From Planctomycetaceae bacterium (GTDB taxonomy: Bacteria; Planctomycetota; Phycisphaerae; Phycisphaerales; SM1A02): a DNA stretch of 21,598 nucleotides. This document shows, in pieces, positions 1 to 8,136 of this stretch. Numbering within the stretch: position 1 is the first letter of the stretch; every line of letters starts with the position of its first letter. The stretch is from positions 1 through 21,598 of the forward strand of contig JAIYBS010000228.1 in assembly GCA_027488415.1 (NCBI GenBank), read 5' to 3'. The position numbers and the translations under genes are program-made. Below the pieces are notes generated by a model. That model made no database searches. It was not told the DNA's origin and saw only the letters and a list, made by a program, of their open reading frames with translations.

Positions 1-631
1 AGCGGCCACACACGGTGGCGATGCGACCGCCCGTCTTCTGCAGCACGCCCTCGAGCCACGGGATGTAGTGCAGCGAACCTTCGGCGGCGGTGTCGCGGCC
101 GTCGGTGAACGCGTGGACGAAGACGCGGTCCCCGGGCACGCCCTGCGCGTGCGCGAGCTCGAGCAGCGCCTCGAGGTGCGCGAAGTCGCTGTGCACCTTG
201 CCGTCGCCGACGAGCCCCATCACGTGCAGCGCGCGGGGGCGGCCGTCCGGTGCGTTCTCCTTGGCGCGCGCGCATGCCGCCAGGAGCCGCGGGTTGCGCG
301 CGAACTCGCCGCTGCGCACCGCGCGCGTGATCCGCATCAGCTCCTGGTCGACGATCCGCCCGGCGCCGATGTTCTGGTGCCCGACCTCGCTGTTGCCCAT
401 CACCGGCTCGCCGTGCTCGACGGGCAGCCCGACGTCCTCGCCGCTCGTGCGGACCAGCGCGCGCGGCCAGTCGCGCTCGAGCATGTCGTTGACCGGCGTC
501 CGCGCGGCGCGCGTGGCGTCGCCGTCGCGCTGCTCGGGGTGCGGGTTGATGCCCCAGCCGTCGCGGACGATCAGCACGCAGGGGGCGTTCCGGGGCTTCG
601 CTGCGTTCGGCGCGGGCTGCGGAGCGTTCAT
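1..631 (-). CDS. gpmI: 2,3-bisphosphoglycerate-independent phosphoglycerate mutase, N-terminal part (cut by window edge)
   Basis: The enzyme interconverts 3- and 2-phosphoglycerate in cytoplasmic glycolysis and gluconeogenesis. The first 210 codons are visible and the gene continues beyond position 1. The metal-binding DGWG is at residues 24-27. The nucleophilic serine motif GNSEVGHQNIGAGR is at about 79-92, with Ser81 as the residue phosphorylated in this family. HAFTDGRDT follows at about residue 143, and the visible part ends in ATVCGR, just where the family's GRYYAMDRD motif begins. The arginine before DGWG is a hydrophobic residue in the homologues I remember. The ATG at 631 is chosen because the conserved core starts soon after it and a TATCCT box lies exactly 6 nt upstream. 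There is no Shine-Dalgarno sequence, so the transcript may be leaderless. The gene diverges from the YggS-like gene. Confidence 0.95.
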   Translation of the reverse strand, partial: MNAPQPAPNAAKPRNAPCVLIVRDGWGINPHPEQRDGDATRAARTPVNDMLERDWPRALVRTSGEDVGLPVEHGEPVMGNSEVGHQNIGAGRIVDQELMRITRAVRSGEFARNPRLLAACARAKENAPDGRPRALHVMGLVGDGKVHSDFAHLEALLELAHAQGVPGDRVFVHAFTDGRDTAAEGSLHYIPWLEGVLQKTGGRIATVCGR

Positions 632-678
632 GACCGAAGGATACGGACGCGCGGCGCGCCCCCGCGTATCCTCACGGC
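632..678. promoter_or_regulatory. Divergent mirror-symmetric promoter region (gpmI / yggS-like)
   Basis: The 47-bp gap contains an inverted pair of CGTATCCT boxes. On the plus strand TATCCT at 667-672 is followed by 6 nt and the ATG at 679. On the minus strand TATCCT (643 to 638) is followed by 6 nt and the ATG at 631. Both fit a sigma-70-type -10 element whose start site would fall at or next to the initiation codon. No -35 box or ribosome-binding site is evident. The promoter role is inferred from sequence. Confidence 0.6.
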
Positions 679-1427
679 ATGTCCACCGGAACGCAGGATG
701 CGAACGGCACGACCCTGAAGCAGCGCTACGACGACGTGAAGTCGCGGATCGCGGCCGCCGCTCGCCGGGCCGGGCGTCGTCCCGAGGACGTGATGCTCGT
801 CGTCGTCTCGAAGAGCGGCTCCGTGGAGCAGATCCGCGAGCTGATGCAGATGGGGCAGGTCGACTTCGCGGAGAACCGCGTGCAGCAGCTGCTGCAGCGC
901 GTGGCGCAGGTCGACGAGTGGCGCGCCCGCCGCGCCGAGCTCGGCGGCAGCGCCCCCGCGGTCCGCTGGCACATGATCGGCACGATGCAGCGCAACAAGG
1001 TGAAGAAGGCCGTCGAGGCCGTGCGCCTCATCCACTCGGTCGACAGCCTGCGGCTCGCGGAGGAGATCCAGGTCGCCGCCGCGAAGCGCGAGAGCCCGGT
1101 CGAGGTGCTCGTCGAGGTGAACGTCTCGGGCGAGGGCTCGAAGCACGGCGTTGCGCCGGGCGCGGCGCGGCACCTCGTGGCGCAGATCGAGACGATGGTG
1201 AACGTGCGCGCCCGCGGCCTGATGTGCATGGCCCCGCTCGAGGGCGGCGTGGCCGCCGCGCGCCCGACGTTCGAGCGCTGCCGCGAGCTCTACGAGGACA
1301 TCCGCCAGACGGGCGTCGGCGGCGAGCGCTTCAACGTGCTGTCAATGGGGATGAGCGCGGACTACGAGGTGGCCGTCGAGTGCGGCGCGAACCTGGTGCG
1401 CGTGGGCGGGGCCGTGATTGGCCCGCC

Positions 1428-2408
<981 letters not shown>

Positions 2409-2478
2409 GTGGGCTGCGATTCGCGTTCGGGGGGGGCGCCGTCGCCGGGACGGCGCCGTCGGCGCCGATAGGGGAACG

Positions 2479-3126
2479 CTACCCGTTCTTGCGCGCACCC
2501 GCGAATCGGGTCGCGACGATCGCCGCGACCTCGTCGATCGCCTGCGGCAGCGTGTCGTTCACCACGAACGCCTCGTAGGTGGTCCCGGCGCGGGCCCGGG
2601 CGATCTCGGTCTTGCTCTCGGCGAACCGCCGCTCGATCGCGGCGGCGTCCTCGCGCCCGCGCGAGCGCAGGCGCTTCAGCAGCTCCTCCTCGCTCGGCGG
2701 CAGCACGAAGACCCCGAGCGCCTCCGGCATCTTCCGGCGGACGTTCTCGGCCCCCTGCACGTCGATGTCGAGCACCACGAGCTCGCCGCGCGCGAGCGCC
2801 GCGCGCACCGGGTCCTCGGGCGTGCCGTACCAGCTGCGGCCGAATACCTGCGCGTGCTCGAGGAACCGGTCCTCGTCGATCCAGCGCTGGAAGGTCGGCT
2901 GGTCGATGAAGAAGTAGTCGATGCCGTCGCGCTCGCCCGGGCCGGGCGAGCGCGTCGTGGCGCTCACCGAGAACACGCCGCCGAAGCGGCGGATCAGCTC
3001 GTGGACGATCGTGGTCTTGCCGACGCCGGACGGCCCGGACATGACGAGGAGGAGACCTGGGGCCGCGCCCGCGGGGGCGGTGCCGGTCCTCGACGATCCT
3101 CCTGCCGCATGTCCGCTGGTCGCCAT
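2479..3126 (-). CDS. gmk: Guanylate kinase
   Basis: This 215-aa cytoplasmic enzyme phosphorylates GMP to GDP using ATP. The P-loop GPSGVGKT is at residues 31-38, followed by the GMP-binding SVSATTRSPGPGE and DGIDYFF motifs and the DIDVQGAENVR segment. LKRLRSRGRED supplies the lid region, and FVVND with the C-terminal helix completes the fold. The first ~24 residues are an unusual Gly/Ser/Ala-rich extension compared with shorter homologues. A TAGACT box (minus strand, 3139 to 3134) lies 7 nt before the ATG, with no Shine-Dalgarno, so this gene may have its own leaderless promoter although it follows the small exported-protein gene by only 45 bp. Confidence 0.96.
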   Translation of the reverse strand: MATSGHAAGGSSRTGTAPAGAAPGLLLVMSGPSGVGKTTIVHELIRRFGGVFSVSATTRSPGPGERDGIDYFFIDQPTFQRWIDEDRFLEHAQVFGRSWYGTPEDPVRAALARGELVVLDIDVQGAENVRRKMPEALGVFVLPPSEEELLKRLRSRGREDAAAIERRFAESKTEIARARAGTTYEAFVVNDTLPQAIDEVAAIVATRFAGARKNG

Positions 3127-3139
3127 CGGGCGGAGTCTA
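3127..3139 (-). promoter_or_regulatory. Putative -10 box adjacent to gmk start
   Basis: TAGACT on the minus strand (3139 to 3134) is separated by 7 nt from the gmk ATG. It has the same geometry as the boxes in front of gpmI, the YggS-like gene, the eRF1-like gene and the SDR gene. No Shine-Dalgarno intervenes. Inferred only. Confidence 0.45.
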
Positions 3140-3171
3140 TCGCGAGCCCCCCGCCCGACGGCGACGCGGCG

Positions 3172-3531
3172 TCAGCCCTTCGAGCCGGTCCAGATCTCCG
3201 CGAGCCACCACGCATAGAGCGCGTTGACCTGCGGCGGCGTCATCACGGTCCGCCAGGCGGTGCTGCCCGTGGTGACGTCCATCCACGCGACGAAGCACTG
3301 CTCCTGCATCGAGTGGCACCAGTAGTCGAGCCACCAGCGCTTGCTCCGGGTCCGCTGCAGCTCGGGCGGCGGGTCCTCGGGGATGCCGAATCCGCCGGAC
3401 GCGGCGGCCGGCGGCGCGACCGAGGCGACGAGCGCAGAGAGCAGCGCGACGGCGAGCACCGGCACCTTCCGGGCCGGATCGCCTGCTCGGCGGGCGTCGG
3501 GCCCGGTGCGTGAGGAAGACTGCGTATTCAT
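3172..3531 (-). CDS. Small exported Trp-rich protein of unknown function
   Basis: I do not recognise this 119-aa protein. It has a basic N-region (about 14-22, with RR and RK), a hydrophobic stretch at 23-39 and an AAA|S signal-peptidase-like site near residue 44. A mature chain of about 75 residues would follow. That chain has eight tryptophans (WW, W, W, W, WW, W) and two cysteines in a C-x6-C arrangement, which might form a disulfide after export. The ATG at 3531 has an AAGGAG ribosome-binding site 6 nt upstream. An in-frame ATG at 3552 overlaps the regulator's stop codon (ATGA) and would add seven residues. The gene directly follows the HTH-TPR regulator on the same strand, so the two are probably co-transcribed. 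A secreted ligand or cell-envelope protein is possible, but no function can be assigned. Confidence 0.7.
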   Translation of the reverse strand: MNTQSSSRTGPDARRAGDPARKVPVLAVALLSALVASVAPPAAASGGFGIPEDPPPELQRTRSKRWWLDYWCHSMQEQCFVAWMDVTTGSTAWRTVMTPPQVNALYAWWLAEIWTGSKG

Positions 3532-3548
3532 GGTTCTCCTTGCGGCGA

Positions 3549-4787
3549 TCATGCGCCCTCCACGATGCGTGCTTGCGAGAGGATCTGCCAGCCGGTCTCC
3601 CGGAACGACGGGAACCGCCCCATCGTGCCCGCGATCGTGCGCACGTCGTCCTCGTCGAGCACCCAGTCGGCGTCGAAGCCGGTGGTCCGCTCGAGCCGTT
3701 CGCGGCGCACGAGCTCGAGGCTGAACGCGCGCTCGCGCAGCGACCAGTTGCCGAGGCGCTCCGCGACCTCGATCGCCTTGTTGGTGAGGATCGCCATCGC
3801 GCGGTGGAACTCGGGATCCTTCAGGTGCCGCATCGCGACGTTGCAGCCGTAGATGCACCACCAGCCGTAGCTCTCGAGCCAGTCCCCGGGCGGCGACCGC
3901 TCCGGGTCCTCGACGGCGCCGATCGCCTGGGTGATCGTGGCGATCGCGTCCTTCGGAGCGACCGTGCCGAGCTCGCAGCCGACCTCGAGCAGCGCGCCGC
4001 GGCAAGTGTTGGCGACGCCTCCGTAGCTGTCGTCGCCGAACTCGCGCGCGAGCGCCTGGAAGAGCTCCGCCGCGCGCGAGAGGTCCGCGTGCGCGTCCTC
4101 CGCGTTCCGGTCCGCCGTCTCGGGGCACTGCGCGATGGCGCGCCGTGCGCACTGCCCGCGGTGCATGAGCGCGAACGCCTGCGCCACGCGCTCGAGGCGG
4201 CCCTCCGGGGGCAGCGGCTCGAAGCGCGCGACGATGTCGCCCGCGACGGCCCGCGCCTCGGCGAGGTTCCAGAGCGCGTAGTGCGACCCGGCGAGGTTCA
4301 CGCGCAGCATGAGCTCGAGGTTCGCCGGGAGCGGCGCGAGCGCGAGCGCCTCCTGCAGGCACTCGAGGCTCCGCGCGTGCCGCCCGAGCCCGTCGTTGGC
4401 GCCCGAGAGCCGGTTCAGCGCGCGCGCCCGGTCCGCCGGCGTACGCGCTGCGGCGAGCAGACGCCGGCCTCCCGCGAGCAGCGCCCGCCAGTCGCCGGCC
4501 CGGTGCGCCTCGATCGCCCGCGCGTCGAGCACCGCGAAGTCATCGCCCTCGGCGGACGTCTCGGTCGGCTCCTCCCACACGCAGCGGGCGACGTCGCCCA
4601 CCTGCCAGTCGAGCGCCTCCGCCAGCGCGACCACGAGGTCGAGCTTCGGGTTCCCGCTGTCCGGCACGATCTTCGAGATGTCCCTGCCGAGGCTCTCCGC
4701 CATCTGCTGGCGGCTCCAACCCCGGTACATCCGCGCAAGGTCGACGAAGCGGCTCAGCCGCTCGCGACGCGCAACAACCTGGCTCAT
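3549..4787 (-). CDS. XRE-type HTH regulator with C-terminal TPR-like repeats
   Basis: This 412-aa protein has an N-terminal helix-turn-helix at about residues 8-60; ARMYRGWSRQQMAESLG and ISKIVPDSGNPKLDLVVALAEAL resemble XRE/Cro domains. A long alpha-helical region follows, with tetratricopeptide-like pairs, for example ALNRLSGANDGLGRHARSLE at about 110-130, ALWNLAEARAVAGDI near 160, and further helices to the C-terminus. HTH plus TPR is the architecture of peptide-responsive RRNPP regulators, but also of many unrelated regulators. The ATG at 4787 is the first methionine before the HTH and leaves a promoter-like gap with a CATACT box and two dyads upstream. The gene ends 17 bp before the ATG chosen for the small exported protein. 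DNA binding is inferred and the target is unknown. Confidence 0.82.
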   Translation of the reverse strand: MSQVVARRERLSRFVDLARMYRGWSRQQMAESLGRDISKIVPDSGNPKLDLVVALAEALDWQVGDVARCVWEEPTETSAEGDDFAVLDARAIEAHRAGDWRALLAGGRRLLAAARTPADRARALNRLSGANDGLGRHARSLECLQEALALAPLPANLELMLRVNLAGSHYALWNLAEARAVAGDIVARFEPLPPEGRLERVAQAFALMHRGQCARRAIAQCPETADRNAEDAHADLSRAAELFQALAREFGDDSYGGVANTCRGALLEVGCELGTVAPKDAIATITQAIGAVEDPERSPPGDWLESYGWWCIYGCNVAMRHLKDPEFHRAMAILTNKAIEVAERLGNWSLRERAFSLELVRRERLERTTGFDADWVLDEDDVRTIAGTMGRFPSFRETGWQILSQARIVEGA

Positions 4788-4802
4788 GTCCCCACGCTGT
4801 CT

Positions 4803-4823
4803 GCGGGGCAGGCAGTGCCCCGC
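4803..4823. promoter_or_regulatory. Inverted repeat just upstream of the HTH-TPR gene
   Basis: GCGGGGCA (4803-4810), 5 nt, then TGCCCCGC (4816-4823) is a perfect 8-bp-arm dyad 15 nt upstream of the ATG at 4787. It could be an operator or a hairpin in the leader. Which of these applies is inference. Confidence 0.4.
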
Positions 4824-4843
4824 TTGCTGTCCACACGGGGCCG

Positions 4844-4878
4844 AGTATGCGCCGCATCCGTGCGGATCCGAGCGGATG
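4844..4878 (-). promoter_or_regulatory. Promoter with operator-like palindrome for the HTH-TPR gene
   Basis: A 24-bp near-palindrome reads CATCCG, two bases, CGGATCCG, two bases, CGGATG (4855-4878). Only the two dinucleotide spacers break the symmetry. Next to it on the minus strand is CATACT (4849 to 4844), a good -10-like element, placing the palindrome in the spacer/-35 position. This is the expected site for autoregulation by a dimeric HTH protein. Binding is inferred. Confidence 0.45.
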
Positions 4879-4948
4879 ACGCGGAATTTCCCGCGCATCG
4901 CGCAATCGAACGTGCGTCGCGGCACGATGTGGACAACCGGTGGACGGA

Positions 4949-5629
4949 TCAGCGCCCGGCGCGCGAGGACCACGCCCGGACCGACGCGAGCAGCGAGGCC
5001 GTCACCTCGTCCGGGCCGACGCTCGAGTCGACGACCGCGTAGCGGTCCGGCCATCGCCGCGCCTGCGCGGCGTAGCCCGCGCGGACCCGCGCGTGGAACT
5101 CGATGCCCTTCTGCTCCATGCGGTCGAGGAGCGGCGAGAGGCGCTTCATCGCCACCTCGGTGCTCACGTCGAACACCACCGTCAGGTCGGGCCAGCGGTT
5201 GCCGGTCGCGACCTCGCCGACGGCGAGGATCTCGTCCTCGCGCAGGCCGCCCGCGGTGCCCTGGTACGCGAGCGTGCTCGAGACGAACCGGTCCGCGAGC
5301 ACGAGCGACCCCGCGGCGATCGCCGGCGCGATCCGCTGCTCGAAGAGCTGCGCGCGGCTCGCCATGTAGAGGAGCATCTCGGCGCGCGTCGTCATCTCGG
5401 CGTTCGCGGGGTCGAGCAGGATCGCGCGGATCTTCTCGCCGATCGCGGTGCCGCCGGGCTCGCGCACCTCGACCACGTCGACGCCAGCGGCGCGCGCGAC
5501 GTCGGAGAATCGGCGGAACTGCGTGCTCTTGCCGCTGCCGTCCGGCCCGTCGAACACCACGAACCGGCCGCCGAGCGCGCGCATCCACGCGGTGTCTCCG
5601 GCGGCGGCGACGTGGGACGCGATCGTCAT
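4949..5629 (-). CDS. tmk: Thymidylate kinase
   Basis: This 226-aa protein phosphorylates dTMP to dTDP. The P-loop DGPDGSGKST is at residues 27-36, followed by REPGGTAIGEKIR, which contacts the nucleotide. ADRFVSSTLAYQG is the family DRY-type motif with Phe in place of the usual Tyr. A lid-like RMEQKGIEFHARVRAGY segment is at about 170-186. The ATG at 5629 overlaps the stop codon of the upstream membrane-protein gene by ATGA, which implies translational coupling. A TACCAT box (5642 to 5637) 7 nt before the ATG may also give an internal leaderless start. The N-terminal ~20 residues before the core are an extension. It is followed by the 161-bp regulatory gap of the HTH-TPR gene. Confidence 0.94.
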   Translation of the reverse strand: MTIASHVAAAGDTAWMRALGGRFVVFDGPDGSGKSTQFRRFSDVARAAGVDVVEVREPGGTAIGEKIRAILLDPANAEMTTRAEMLLYMASRAQLFEQRIAPAIAAGSLVLADRFVSSTLAYQGTAGGLREDEILAVGEVATGNRWPDLTVVFDVSTEVAMKRLSPLLDRMEQKGIEFHARVRAGYAAQARRWPDRYAVVDSSVGPDEVTASLLASVRAWSSRAGR

Positions 5630-6120
5630 GCGTCCGATGGTAGCGGTGCGTCCGGCGAGTCGGGCGCGCAGTCCGGGTCGGCCGCCGTGCGCGCGTCCCA
5701 CGGCCGGTGGTACTTGGCGATGCGCCCGCCGCGGTACGCGGTCGCGCACCGGTAGCAGACCAGCTCGGTGCGCGCGAGGACGAGCACCGCGGCGTCGAGG
5801 CCGACGAGGACGACGAGCGCCGCGAGCACCAGCGGGTCGTTCGAGTAGCCGAGCACGCCGACGACCACGCCCGCCGCCGCGAGCACCAGGGCGAACGGCG
5901 CGAAGCGCGGCAGCGTCCTGCGGCGGTAGAGGCGCTGGCACCCGCAGGCGACGCACGAGCGGAGGCAGCCGCCGTCGTCGACGGCACGCTCCCAGTCGAG
6001 GTAGACCTCGCGCTGCGAGCCGTCCGGCGCGGAGGCGCGCACGATCGTCGGCCGCGCGGCGGGATCCACCGTCGCGGCGCCGATCGTCCGGCGGGCTCGG
6101 TCGCGGATCGTCACCTGCAT
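5626..6120 (-). CDS. Conserved membrane protein with a split CxxC zinc-ribbon
   Basis: This 164-aa protein has an N-terminal soluble region, a DWERAVDD segment at about 42-49, and a Cys cluster (Cys52, 56, 59, 61; CVACGC). Two hydrophobic helices follow at about 73-92 and 97-117, then a second CxxC (CYRC, 122-125) and a Gly/Arg/Lys-rich tail. The two CxxC pairs flank a helical hairpin, so both would lie on the same membrane face and could bind one zinc ion. The layout matches a family of uncharacterised proteins that I recall from planctomycetes; this is memory, not a search. It is the first gene of a unit with tmk (ATGA overlap). A TATCCT box lies 10 nt before the ATG. Function is unknown. 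Confidence 0.75.
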   Translation of the reverse strand: MQVTIRDRARRTIGAATVDPAARPTIVRASAPDGSQREVYLDWERAVDDGGCLRSCVACGCQRLYRRRTLPRFAPFALVLAAAGVVVGVLGYSNDPLVLAALVVLVGLDAAVLVLARTELVCYRCATAYRGGRIAKYHRPWDARTAADPDCAPDSPDAPLPSDA

Positions 6121-6165
6121 CGCGCGTCCGAGGATATCCGTGCCGCGGGATACGATGCCCCGCCG
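6121..6165. promoter_or_regulatory. Divergent promoter gap (zinc-ribbon protein / four-helix membrane protein)
   Basis: The 45-bp gap holds TATCCT on the minus strand (6136 to 6131), 10 nt before the ATG at 6120, and TACGAT on the plus strand (6151-6156), 9 nt before the ATG at 6166. AGGATATCC is itself palindromic. No Shine-Dalgarno is evident on either side. Confidence 0.4.
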
Positions 6166-6687
6166 ATGACCGAGCGCGCGCACGACCAGCCCCTGTGCCC
6201 GGAGGGCGACTTCCGCTTCTGGACCGCCGTCGGGGCGGTCGCGCTGCTCGCCTACGCCGTCGGCTGCCTCGCTGGCTTCGCGCCGCTCTTCGACGTCCCC
6301 GGCCCGTCGTTCACGCTGATCGACCGGCTCTCGGCGACGGGCGCGGCGGTGGTGTGGGTGGCGCTCTGCACCGGCGCCGGCTCGCTCGGCTTCGCCTCGG
6401 TCTCGCTCGTGCGCGGACGGCCCGCGGGCTCCGCGATCGACATCGCGAGCCGCGCGTTCGCGTGCGTCGCGGTGGCGTCGCTCTGCCGGTTCGTGCCGAT
6501 CGGGATCCCCGCGCTCAAGACGGCCTTCGACGCGCTCGCCTCCGCGTGCGCTGCGGCGATGCTCGCGCGGCCCGCCTTCCGCGTGCCGGCGCTCGACGCG
6601 TTCGCGGCCACCGCGGTCGGCACGGGCATCCTCGGTGCGCTCGCCGCCGCGGCGTTCGTCGTGACGTGGGCGGTCCGGCCGGGGTGA
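6166..6687 (+). CDS. Small membrane protein, about four transmembrane helices
   Basis: I do not recognise this 173-aa protein. After a short polar N-terminus it has hydrophobic segments at about residues 19-40, 55-80, 92-125 (probably two spans or one long one) and 145-168, separated by short charged loops. A proline and glycine sit in loop one (DVPGPSFTLIDRLS). It has no catalytic motif that I can identify. The start at 6166 is preceded by a TACGAT box 9 nt away, and no other in-frame ATG gives a more reasonable start. It diverges from the zinc-ribbon protein and converges on der with a 54-bp gap. An integral inner-membrane location is predicted from hydrophobicity only. Confidence 0.65.
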   Translation: MTERAHDQPLCPEGDFRFWTAVGAVALLAYAVGCLAGFAPLFDVPGPSFTLIDRLSATGAAVVWVALCTGAGSLGFASVSLVRGRPAGSAIDIASRAFACVAVASLCRFVPIGIPALKTAFDALASACAAAMLARPAFRVPALDAFAATAVGTGILGALAAAAFVVTWAVRPG

Positions 6688-6741
6688 GCGCGGCGGGCGG
6701 CCCTGCGGGATGGCCTGCGCCACTGTCCGTGCCCCGGCGGC

Positions 6742-8136
6742 TCAGCGCTTCTCGCGCTTGCGCTCGCTGAACACCAGCTTGATCGGCACCTCGCTGAACG
6801 GCAGGTGCTCGCGCAGCTGGTTCTTGAAGTACCGCTCGTAGGTTCCCTCGAAGAGGTCGGGCTTGTTGACGACCATCGCGATCGTCGGCGGGCGCACGTC
6901 GATCTGCGCGACGTAGAAGACCTTCGCGCGCGTGCCGAGGTTCGAGCTCGGCCCTCGCTCCTCGAGGATCGTGCGCACGGCGTTGTTGACGCGGCCGGTG
7001 CCCTCGCGGTGCTTCGACTGCGCGTCGAGGTTCGCGATCATGCCGAGCAGCTCGCGCAGGCCCGACGAGTCTTTCGCGCTCACGAACACGATCGGCGCGT
7101 AGTCGAGCCCGGGGAACTCCTGCGTCAGGTACTCGATGTAGTGCTTCGGGGTCAGCTTGTGCTGCACCAGGTCCCACTTGTTCACGGCGATGACCGTGGG
7201 CTTGTACTGCTCCTCGAGCTGGCTCGCGAGCTTCTTCTCGACCTGCGAGCTCTTCTCGGTGGCGTCGAGGAGCAGCACGCACACGTCGGCCCGCTGGATG
7301 GCGTTCTCGGTGCGCGCGTAGCTGTAGAACTCGACGTCGTCCGCCCAGCTCTTGCGCTTGCGCACGCCCGCGGTGTCGATCGCGACGAGCACCTTGCCGT
7401 CGATGTCGAAGCGGACGTCGACCGCGTCGCGGGTGGTGCCGGCGATCTCGCTGACGATCACGCGCGGCTCGCCGGCGAGGGCGTTCACGAGCGAGCTCTT
7501 GCCGGCGTTGCGGCGGCCGACGATCGCGAAGCGGATCTCGGGGTTCTCCGGGCGCTCGTCGGCGCCCGCCACGCCCATGCGCTCCCACACGGCCTCGGAG
7601 AGCGCCCTGGCTCCGTAGCCGCTGTTGGCGCTGACGAGCATCGGCTCGCCGAAGCCGAGCGCGGCGGCCTCGAGGCCGTGCGCGTCCCAGCTGGGGTCGT
7701 CGACCTTGTTGACGACCGGGAGCACCTTCGGCGAGAGGCCCGCGTCGCGCAGGAGCCGCGCGACGATCTCGTCGAGCGCCACGACGCCGTCGCGCGCGTC
7801 GGTCACGAAGAGGATCAACTGCGCCTGGCCCGCGGCGGTACGGATCTGCCGCTCGATCTCGGGCGTCAGCGCGGCGAGGTCCTTGCCCGCGTCGTCGATC
7901 TGCCCGCCCTCGGCGGTGTAGACGCCGTATCCGCCGGTGTCCATCAGCTCGACGAAGCGCGGCTCCTCGTCGCGGCGGTCCGGCGGCGGGGTCAGCTCGA
8001 CGATCGTGGTGCTGCGATCGCGCGTCACGCCCGGCGTCGGGTCGACGATCGAGATGCGGCGGCCCGCGAGCCGGTTGAAGAGGCTCGACTTGCCGACGTT
8101 CGGCCGACCGATGATCGCGAGGCGGGGGAGCGACAT
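6742..8136 (-). CDS. der: Ribosome-assembly GTPase Der (EngA)
   Basis: This 464-aa double-GTPase is required for 50S subunit maturation. The first G domain has GRPNVGKS (10-17), DTGG (66-69) and NKVD (143-146). The second has GRRNAGKS (207-214), DTAG (254-257) and NKWD (319-322). The KH-like domain fills about 365-464. The first switch region carries an extended loop (TPPPDRRDEEP) compared with shorter homologues. The C-terminus is basic (ERKREKR). Its ATG at 8136 overlaps the stop of the upstream DUF1579-like gene by ATGA, so translation is probably coupled. It ends against the convergent membrane-protein gene. Confidence 0.97.
   Translation of the reverse strand: MSLPRLAIIGRPNVGKSSLFNRLAGRRISIVDPTPGVTRDRSTTIVELTPPPDRRDEEPRFVELMDTGGYGVYTAEGGQIDDAGKDLAALTPEIERQIRTAAGQAQLILFVTDARDGVVALDEIVARLLRDAGLSPKVLPVVNKVDDPSWDAHGLEAAALGFGEPMLVSANSGYGARALSEAVWERMGVAGADERPENPEIRFAIVGRRNAGKSSLVNALAGEPRVIVSEIAGTTRDAVDVRFDIDGKVLVAIDTAGVRKRKSWADDVEFYSYARTENAIQRADVCVLLLDATEKSSQVEKKLASQLEEQYKPTVIAVNKWDLVQHKLTPKHYIEYLTQEFPGLDYAPIVFVSAKDSSGLRELLGMIANLDAQSKHREGTGRVNNAVRTILEERGPSSNLGTRAKVFYVAQIDVRPPTIAMVVNKPDLFEGTYERYFKNQLREHLPFSEVPIKLVFSERKREKR

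Noticed and set aside
2409..2498. N-terminal extension of the desaturase to the GTG inside gmk
   Set aside because: Many codons end in A or T and rare codons are frequent (AGA, CTA, CGA), unlike the rest of the gene. It is probably an untranslated spacer.
6688..6741. Possible terminator between the four-helix membrane protein and der
   Set aside because: Only an imperfect GGCC-based dyad is present, without a T-run, so it is too weak to call.
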